A DNA stretch of 64,000 bases from Candidatus Phytoplasma solani (GTDB lineage Bacteria > Bacillota_I > Bacilli_A > Acholeplasmatales > Acholeplasmataceae): contig NZ_CP155828.1 of the NCBI RefSeq assembly GCF_040126175.1, positions 434,001 through 498,000 of the forward strand. Reading direction: 5' to 3'. This document shows positions 59,285 through 64,000 of the stretch, one piece after another; the first letter of the stretch is position 1, and each line of letters starts with the position of its first letter. The notes under the pieces are model-generated. The model saw nothing but the letters and a program-made list of their open reading frames with translations. It had not been told where the DNA came from and searched no databases. The translations under genes and the position numbers were made by a program.

Positions 59285-59321
59285 GACTGCCCCAAAAAAA
59301 GTGAACTGGTTTAAAGCAACA
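59285..59321 (+). repeat. IS3/PMU terminal repeat before dnaB
   Basis: GACTGCCCCAAAAAAAGTGA followed by ACTGGTTTAAAGCAACA matches 34542-34580. The core GTCCAAAAAAAGTGAACTG is a typical IS3-family end and differs by only four bases from the outer end of the 175-bp inverted repeats (GTCCAAAAAAACGGAACAG). Confidence 0.7.
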
Positions 59322-59372
59322 AAATACCCAAATTATTTATTAATTAAAAATAAATAGTTTGGGTATTTTTTG
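59322..59372 (+). terminator. Strong terminator hairpin in the dnaB leader
   Basis: ATACCCAAATTATTTATT pairs with AAATAAATAGTTTGGGTAT around loop AATTAA (18 bp, one G-U), followed by TTTTTTG. It stands between the terminal repeat and the dnaB ribosome site, and would block read-through into dnaB or attenuate it. The related locus at 34542-34606 has lost it. Confidence 0.85.
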
Positions 59373-59398
59373 TACCCAAATGCAAAAAAGGAGAAAAG

Positions 59399-60712
59399 AT
59401 GTTAGAAGCTGAACGTGCATTGTTAGGTAGTTTGTTTTTAAATCCAGAAAAGATGGATGCTGTGAGAATTTTAATTGAAACTCGCAATTTCACCACATCA
59501 CAACATCGCTATATATTTGAGGCAATGAAGCACCTACGAAAACTAAATCGCGAGATTGATTACGTTTCTGTTAGTTCTACTTTAGAAACTAATAATAATT
59601 TAAACAAAATAGGAGGAATTGACTATTTGATTGAATTAACCGAAGAAACCCCACCAACTCAATATTTAGACACTTATATTGATTTAATCAAAGAAAACAC
59701 CCTTAAAACTGATTTATTAGATTTAATCAAACATTTACCTATTGAATTATCAAAAACTAAAAATATACATAATTATTTACAAACAGTCAAAAATCAAGTT
59801 GAAGGATTTATCCAAAATACTAAATTGCCGTTTATTTCTACAAAATCCTTAATCCCTTCTCTTCGGAAAAGTATTATTACTGATAACGAAGATAACCAAC
59901 TTATAGGAATCAAAACAGGTTTTGATAATCTCGATGAATTAGTTTCTGGGTTTAAAAACAAACAATTAATTATTTTAGGCGCAAGAACTGGAATGGGTAA
60001 AACTGCTTTTATGTTAAATCTAGTTACAAACATTACAAAAATATTTCATAAAAACCAAAAAAACCAAAACGCAGTAATTTTTAGTTTAGAAATGACAGCA
60101 GAAGAATTGGGTATTAGGATGTTTTCATCAACATCACAAATCCCTTTAAATAAACTTCAACACAAAATATTAAACAAAGAAGATAGATTTGAATTAGCTA
60201 AGGCAGAATTTGAGTTAACTAAATTAAATATTTTAATTGATGACGATAGAAACAACAAAATTGAAGATATCAAAACAAAATGTCGTCAAATGAAATATAC
60301 AAAAGGACTTGATATTGTGTTTATTGATTATCTTCATTTATTAAAAGAAGACCAAAATTTTAATACCTATCAAGCAATAGCAGTAATTTCACGCGAACTC
60401 AAAAAACTAGCAAGTGAATTAAACATTCCAATCATAGCTTTAAGTCAAATGAATCGTGCAACAAATATAAGAGAAGTTAAAAGCCCACAATTAACAGATT
60501 TAAGAGATTCAGGAACAATCGAACAAGACGCTGATGTTGTAATGTTTTTACATCGCGCAAGTTATTATCAAAAACCAGACAATAACCCATACACTAATGT
60601 AATTATCGCCAAAAATCGCAGCGGTCAATTAGGAGAATGCAATTTTAATTTTTATAAACAATGCGCTGTTCCGTTTTTTTGGACATTTTTTTATTTAAAA
60701 ATTACTCTTTAA
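59399..60712 (+). CDS. dnaB: Replicative DNA helicase DnaB, PMU copy with altered end
   Basis: 437 residues. The N-terminal primase-interacting domain (MLEAERALLGSLFLNPEKMD) and the RecA-like core are complete: Walker A GARTGMGKTAF near 195, Walker B DIVFIDYLHLL, ALSQMNRA, RDSGTIEQDADVVMFLHR and AKNRSGQLGE. After NFNFYKQC the native tail is replaced by 15 residues (AVPFFWTFFYLKITL) read from the 175-bp inverted repeat that begins at 60662. The replaced part lies beyond the catalytic core, so function may survive. Multiple dnaB copies are typical of phytoplasma PMUs, so this may not be the chromosomal helicase. Confidence 0.9.
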   Translation: MLEAERALLGSLFLNPEKMDAVRILIETRNFTTSQHRYIFEAMKHLRKLNREIDYVSVSSTLETNNNLNKIGGIDYLIELTEETPPTQYLDTYIDLIKENTLKTDLLDLIKHLPIELSKTKNIHNYLQTVKNQVEGFIQNTKLPFISTKSLIPSLRKSIITDNEDNQLIGIKTGFDNLDELVSGFKNKQLIILGARTGMGKTAFMLNLVTNITKIFHKNQKNQNAVIFSLEMTAEELGIRMFSSTSQIPLNKLQHKILNKEDRFELAKAEFELTKLNILIDDDRNNKIEDIKTKCRQMKYTKGLDIVFIDYLHLLKEDQNFNTYQAIAVISRELKKLASELNIPIIALSQMNRATNIREVKSPQLTDLRDSGTIEQDADVVMFLHRASYYQKPDNNPYTNVIIAKNRSGQLGECNFNFYKQCAVPFFWTFFYLKITL

Positions 60713-60836
60713 GACTTAAAAATAAGTAGATAATTTCATATCTTTTCAAACAAACAAATTATTAAAATTACAAATAAAAAATGTCTAAACTTTTTTTAAA
60801 TTTGCTAGTTTCAAAAGATATTTTTTTTAAATATTA
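60662..60836 (+). repeat. 175-bp inverted repeat, left arm
   Basis: Nearly identical (about two mismatches) to the reverse complement of 62376-62550. It starts inside dnaB and ends inside the truncated sigma-factor gene. The outer end reads TGCGCTGTTCCGTTTTTTTG, the inner AAATATTA. Confidence 0.93.
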
Positions 60837-61006
60837 CCTAAAATCCCTTCCTGGTATAAATCCTCTTTAGTCAAAACTCGCGGATAGAAATTAAATTTGT
60901 TTGATAATTTTTTTGCTAACGGATAATGAAGTTCAATTAATTGATTGCGGGCCTCTAAATTCTTTTTATTTTTTAAAAAATCTTTAAATAATTTTTGTCT
61001 TAACAT
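60827..61006 (-). pseudogene. Truncated PMU sigma factor
   Basis: A minus-strand ATG at 61006 with AAAGGA upstream opens MLRQKLFKDFLKNKKNLEAR and continues NQLIELHYPLAKKLSNKF, NFYPRVLTKEDLYQEGILGN, which is region 2 of a sigma-70 family (FliA/SigF-like) factor. It stops at the inverted-repeat boundary after 59 codons. Such sigma factors are common PMU genes. Confidence 0.8.
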
Positions 61007-61073
61007 TTTAATCCTTTCTAAAAACGTTTTTAGAAAAGATATGAAATTATTTTTTAGTCTTTAAAACAAAAAA

Positions 61074-61095
61074 AGACTAACTTAATAGTTAGTCT
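61074..61095 (-). terminator. Orphan terminator
   Basis: AGACTAAC / GTTAGTCT stem with 6-base loop, followed by TTTTTTTG on the minus strand. No intact gene lies upstream on that strand. Confidence 0.6.
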
Positions 61096-61119
61096 TAAAG
61101 AATTTTTAAAAAATAAAAA

Positions 61120-61145
61120 GTGTCTAAAGTTTTGGAACAGTGCAC
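61120..61145. repeat. Third, diverged copy of the repeat-end motif
   Basis: GTCTAAAGTTTTGGAACAGT followed by GCAC. The consensus with the outer end of the 175-bp arms is GTCYAAA-N5-GGAACAGYGCAC. It stands 45 bases before the nuclease-like gene. Confidence 0.55.
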
Positions 61146-61189
61146 AAATTCAAAAATTTGAAGTTTTAAAATAAAAAGGAATAAATAAA

Positions 61190-61822
61190 ATGAATCAATT
61201 AACTAATTTACATTTCAAAAATATTAATGTTTTTAATAACCAAACTTCATGTGTTAACATAACTAAACAAATATGTCAACCATTTTTCTTCACTAAACCT
61301 TTTAATCAATATATGTTAGAATCTCACAATAATCTCAACAAATATCTAGAAATTAACAACTACAACTCCCAAAGCCAAAAAGCAATTCGTGGCAAAATAA
61401 ACGAATACTTAATTTTACTTTATCTAAACAACAAAGGAATCACAAACCTTTATACGCAATCCTATTTATTCTTCATTCCCGACATCAAATTCGATTTGGT
61501 TTTATTCACTAAAACCAAGCGCATAATTGCATTCAATTTCAAAACGTCCCTACGAGACCGTTACAAACAAACAATTATCGAAGCCCAACAATTAAAAAAA
61601 CTCGATACTCGTTTTCAGTTTTTTTTATTAACTAACAACGCCACTGAATCCCAAAGACTCAACAACAAAATTGCAAACGGAAAAGTTCAAGGCATAAATC
61701 AAGCCATCAATCTATTTTCTAAAAATGCAAATCAATTTTTACAAAACTTACTCACAAACCAATTCATCCCTTTTTCACCAATTAATTTAATTAAAAAAAT
61801 GGTTCACCCTAATGTTAAATAA
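61190..61822 (+). CDS. PD-(D/E)XK nuclease-like protein
   Basis: 210 residues. RGKINEYLILLYLNNKG (67-83) looks like the first helix with its glutamate (E72); IPDIKFDLVLF (96-106) supplies the aspartate and IIAFNFKTSLRDRYKQTI (112-129) the xK motif. The pattern KTSLRDRYKQ after a beta strand is found in several restriction-endonuclease-like proteins. The usual D/E before x-K is N here, so activity is uncertain. AAAAGGA is 8 bases before the ATG. Its end overlaps tmk by 11 bases. It lies inside the segment bounded by the 175-bp inverted repeats. No named family was recognised. Confidence 0.65.
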   Translation: MNQLTNLHFKNINVFNNQTSCVNITKQICQPFFFTKPFNQYMLESHNNLNKYLEINNYNSQSQKAIRGKINEYLILLYLNNKGITNLYTQSYLFFIPDIKFDLVLFTKTKRIIAFNFKTSLRDRYKQTIIEAQQLKKLDTRFQFFLLTNNATESQRLNNKIANGKVQGINQAINLFSKNANQFLQNLLTNQFIPFSPINLIKKMVHPNVK

Positions 61823-62255
61823 ATTAATCGTTTTTGAAGGTTTAGATGGTAGTGGAAAAACTACTTTAATCAATGAATTAAAAAAATATTTAAAAAATCA
61901 AAAACAAAAAGTAATCTTAATTCAAGGATTAGGAAGTTCTTCAATCGGTAAACCAATTAGAAATTTATTTTTACATCAAGCAAATTTATCGCCTAATACT
62001 AGATTTTTACTTAGTTTAACTAACACGCTCCAAACCCAAGAAGAGCTCATTATTCCTGGTTTATCCAAAAATTACATTGTTTTAGTCGACCGTTGGTATG
62101 ATTCTTCTTTTGCTTATCAAGGTGATGATATAAACCTTGATTATGGCGACAAAATATTAACTTCAAAATTCATAAATTATTTTTTAATTAAACCTAATTT
62201 AACTGTTTATCTAGAAATTTTAGATAATATTTTTTATTTAAATATTCAACCTTGA
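61812..62255 (+). CDS. tmk: Thymidylate kinase, C-terminally truncated PMU copy
   Basis: dTMP kinase for dTTP synthesis. P-loop FEGLDGSGKTT (8-18) and the DRW motif VDRWYDSSFAYQG are intact. The 147 residues are about 60 short of normal: the frame stops at TVYLEILDNIFYLNIQP, where the family continues into the LID region. So it is probably inactive. The start overlaps the nuclease-like gene, implying co-translation. tmk is a standard PMU gene. Confidence 0.85.
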   Translation: MLNKLIVFEGLDGSGKTTLINELKKYLKNQKQKVILIQGLGSSSIGKPIRNLFLHQANLSPNTRFLLSLTNTLQTQEELIIPGLSKNYIVLVDRWYDSSFAYQGDDINLDYGDKILTSKFINYFLIKPNLTVYLEILDNIFYLNIQP

Positions 62256-62375
62256 AAAAGGTTATCTTTTTGCACCTTTTTTTAAAAACAACATAATTGC
62301 GTAAAAAAATAATTTTAATTTCATTTTCTAGGGGGATTTTCCACTTTTTTTCCCTAGCTAGTTAGTGAAATGATA
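62256..62375. other. Spacer between tmk and the right inverted-repeat arm
   Basis: 120 bases with no gene. AT-rich with a short C/G-containing stretch (TTTCCCTAGCTAGTTAGTG) just before the repeat. Confidence 0.5.
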
Positions 62376-62550
62376 TAATATTTAAAAAAAATATCTTTTG
62401 AAACTAGCAAATTTAAAAAAAGTTTAGACACTTTTTATTTGTAATTTTAATAATTTGTTTGTTTGAAAAGATATGAAATTATCTACTTATTTTTAAGTCT
62501 TAAAGAGTAATTTTTAAATAAAAAAACGTCCAAAAAAACGGAACAGCGCA
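62376..62550 (-). repeat. 175-bp inverted repeat, right arm
   Basis: Reverse complement of 60662-60836 with about two differences; exactly the same length. The enclosed segment is 1539 bases (60837-62375). Confidence 0.93.
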
Positions 62551-62674
62551 CCCTTTCCAATCATGCAATCGCCCAAAAATTAAATTTAGCTTTAAAACAA
62601 ATTGCAATAAAAGTAAATGTTAGAAAAACTTTTTTGATAAAAAGTGTATTAAAAATTAAAGAAATATGGAAATA
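62551..62674 (+). pseudogene. C-terminal fragment of an unknown gene
   Basis: An open frame without a start (NHAIAQKLNLALKQIAIKVN, VRKTFLIKSVLKIKEIWK, then stop at 62674) begins right at the edge of the inverted-repeat arm, as if cut by it. No family recognised. Confidence 0.4.
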
Positions 62675-62714
62675 AAATGAAAAATTACAAAAAAAAGAAA
62701 GGAGGGAAAAGGGT

Positions 62715-62741
62715 ATGAAAAAATATTTTTTAACATTATAA
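62715..62741 (+). CDS. Possible 8-residue leader peptide
   Basis: ATG AAA AAA TAT TTT TTA ACA TTA TAA with AAAGGAGGG 8 bases before. Too short to be certain; it precedes two further purine-rich ribosome-like sites (62771 and 62809). Confidence 0.25.
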   Translation: MKKYFLTL

Positions 62742-62822
62742 TGAATTAATTATGATAATATATATATACAGGAGGAGGAAAACTATATTTGTATATATTT
62801 TCAAAATTAGGAGGATTGGTAA

Positions 62823-63374
62823 TTGTTTAAAAAAAATTTTTTTAAATATAATTATTTAATTATCTTGATGTTAACTACAATGTCGTTTAGTGTTTTATTC
62901 TTGATGCCTTTACAAAATGTTTGGGGTCTTAATGATGATCAACCAAATTCACAAGAACAAACCAATCATATTTCTGCAGGAGAAACAGTGTTAGAAACTA
63001 TTACAAGTTCTTTGAGCGTTAAAACCAAATTATCCACTTCTAAATTAGTTGATGAAATAAAAAAAGAATTATTGCAATCTTTTCCAGATAAAAAAAGATA
63101 TATCACGGTTTTTATAAATCTTTTAAATGATGATATTTTAGTAGCTGAACGTTGGTCTGACGTTGCAGTTTCTAAATTTACCAAAGAAAAATACGATGAT
63201 ATTTGGATGAAACCAATTTTAAAAAGTACTTTAAAAAGTATTTTTGAAAAATCAAAAGAAATTTTAATTGTAAAACAAGATCCATCATGTAAATTTTTAA
63301 ACGATCACATAACTTCATCATTGATGATAGACAATATCGAAAGCGTTGTCAATTCACTTTGGCCAACTGCATAA
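62823..63374 (+). CDS. Secreted protein with signal peptide
   Basis: 183 residues, TTG start with AGGAGG 8 bases upstream. MFKKNFFKYNYLIILMLTTM followed by a hydrophobic stretch through LFLMPLQNVWG is a classic Sec signal peptide, probably cut near residue 36. The mature ~147 residues are polar with no transmembrane helix. Similar N-termini mark secreted effector candidates in phytoplasmas, but no known effector motif (e.g. SVM) is recognised. It is followed by a good terminator. Function unknown. Confidence 0.75.
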   Translation: MFKKNFFKYNYLIILMLTTMSFSVLFLMPLQNVWGLNDDQPNSQEQTNHISAGETVLETITSSLSVKTKLSTSKLVDEIKKELLQSFPDKKRYITVFINLLNDDILVAERWSDVAVSKFTKEKYDDIWMKPILKSTLKSIFEKSKEILIVKQDPSCKFLNDHITSSLMIDNIESVVNSLWPTA

Positions 63375-63401
63375 GCATTTATTTTTTAAAGTTTCAACAG
63401 T

Positions 63402-63433
63402 AAAAAAAACTACTATTTAGAAGTAGTTTTTTT
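63402..63433 (+). terminator. Terminator after the secreted protein gene
   Basis: AAAAAACTACT pairs with AGTAGTTTTTT around TTTAG A, followed by TTTT. Confidence 0.8.
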
Positions 63434-63442
63434 AATTTTTAG

Positions 63443-63469
63443 TTGAAAAAAAATTAAAAAGAGTATAAT
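63443..63469 (+). promoter_or_regulatory. Promoter of the repeat surface protein
   Basis: TTGAAA (63443-63448) and perfect TATAAT (63464-63469), spacer 15, about 85 bases before the ATG. Confidence 0.5.
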
Positions 63470-63554
63470 AATAGTAGAATTATTTTTTTAATTTTAAATT
63501 GATAATTCTAAAGAAATAAAATTGTCTAAAATATGATAGAAAGGAAATATTAAA

Positions 63555-64000
63555 ATGGAACAACAACAAAAGAAAAAGCTAATAATTGGCTCTATTATTT
63601 CAACTGTTTGTGTAGTTTTACTAGTAGTTTTATTAATTTTTATGTTAGGAAAAACAGAATTATCAGAAGTTTTAAAACCTAACAAAGATAAAATTGAATT
63701 AACACAAGTTGAAAAAGGTGAACCAGAAGTTGAATCAGTTTTAAATAAAGTCAAAAAAGAAAACGCTAAAGTGGAATTAAAAGATGTAACAATTGCTATT
63801 GTTGATAATAAATTAAAAGTAGCAGTTAAAGCAAATTCTAATAATCTTAAAGGCGACCCAGTAAGTTTTGATTTTGAAGTTAAAACAGAACAATCATCAA
63901 CTCAAAAAGAATTATCAGAAGTTTTAAAACCTAACAAAGATAAAATTGAATTAACACAAGCTGAAAAAGGTAAACCAGAAGTTGAATCAGTTTTAAATAA
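63555..64000 (+). CDS. Membrane-anchored surface protein with 84-residue repeats (partial)
   Basis: The frame from the ATG (AAGGAAA upstream) runs past the window edge. Residues 9-32 are a signal anchor (LIIGSIISTVCVVLLVVLLIFML). Then comes a unit starting ELSEVLKPNKDKIELTQVEK and, exactly 84 residues later, a second copy starting at nucleotide 63908. The DNA repeat is almost identical over ~92 bases. Between them DVTIAIVDNKLKVAVKANSN resembles the beta-rich repeats of mollicute lipoproteins. No cysteine lipobox is present. Likely an exposed surface protein whose copy number may vary. The family is not identified. Confidence 0.75.
   Translation, partial: MEQQQKKKLIIGSIISTVCVVLLVVLLIFMLGKTELSEVLKPNKDKIELTQVEKGEPEVESVLNKVKKENAKVELKDVTIAIVDNKLKVAVKANSNNLKGDPVSFDFEVKTEQSSTQKELSEVLKPNKDKIELTQAEKGKPEVESVLN

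Noticed and set aside
1-64000. CRISPR array
   Set aside because: No set of regularly spaced identical repeats with unique spacers was seen anywhere; the repeats found are coding or IS-related.

Overview
The window is chromosomal DNA of a wall-less, very AT-rich bacterium, and almost certainly a 'Candidatus Phytoplasma' species. The evidence is the low GC content, the Firmicutes-type informational genes (PolC plus DnaE, RpmA with a Prp protease, an intact S10-spc-alpha ribosomal operon), the use of UGA as a stop codon with an RF2 gene (so not the Mycoplasma code), and potential-mobile-unit (PMU) debris: dnaB, tmk, a sigma-factor fragment and IS3-type transposase tails. No species or 16Sr group can be assigned from this window.

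Layout. 1-1260 (minus): 3'-truncated gene fusing a multi-pass membrane domain to a PmtA/KsgA-like SAM methyltransferase. 1.3-9.2 kb (plus): argS, tRNA-Leu(CAA), polC, trpS. 9.2-17.5 kb (minus): sufU-sufS (Fe-S assembly), tyrS, rpsP-trmD-rplS, then prfB-secA. 17.5-23 kb is an accessory pocket: a membrane-anchored protein made of about 30 ten-residue repeats, a doubtful hydrophobic ORF with a GC-rich T-box-like hairpin, and an 806-residue Lys/Asn/Ile-rich protein carrying a HEPN-type RX4H motif. 23.2-33.9 kb (plus): lysS, dnaE, a dead HAD phosphatase gene, a small membrane protein, pheS-pheT and a MacB-like ABC transporter with ATPase and permease in one chain. 33.9-35.7 kb is a scar of IS3/PMU debris, including a dnaB-start/transposase-tail chimera and a broken Panacea-domain gene. 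35.8-50.4 kb (minus): the uninterrupted S10-spc-alpha cluster, rpsJ to rplQ, with secY, adk, map, infA and rpoA, preceded by rpmF. 51-52 kb: a degraded gene and a two-TM coiled-coil protein split at an 11-base homopolymer. 52.5-58.8 kb (minus): obg-rpmA-prp-rplU, trhO, a frameshifted remnant, serS with a partial upstream duplication, two small membrane proteins and rpsT. 59.3-62.7 kb: PMU remnant with dnaB, a 175-bp inverted repeat pair, a truncated sigma factor, a nuclease-like protein and a truncated thymidylate kinase. 62.8-64 kb: a secreted protein and the start of a surface protein with 84-residue repeats, cut by the window edge.

How it fits together. Most of the window is core translation, secretion (SecA, SecY) and replication (PolC, DnaE) machinery. 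The accessory pockets lie between these operons and hold candidate surface or secreted proteins and decaying mobile DNA. The most unusual items are the decapeptide-repeat and HEPN-like genes at 18-23 kb, the 175-bp inverted repeats around a nuclease/tmk segment, the membrane-methyltransferase fusion, and the homopolymer-split membrane gene. Domain assignments come from reading motifs by eye, and no database search was possible.
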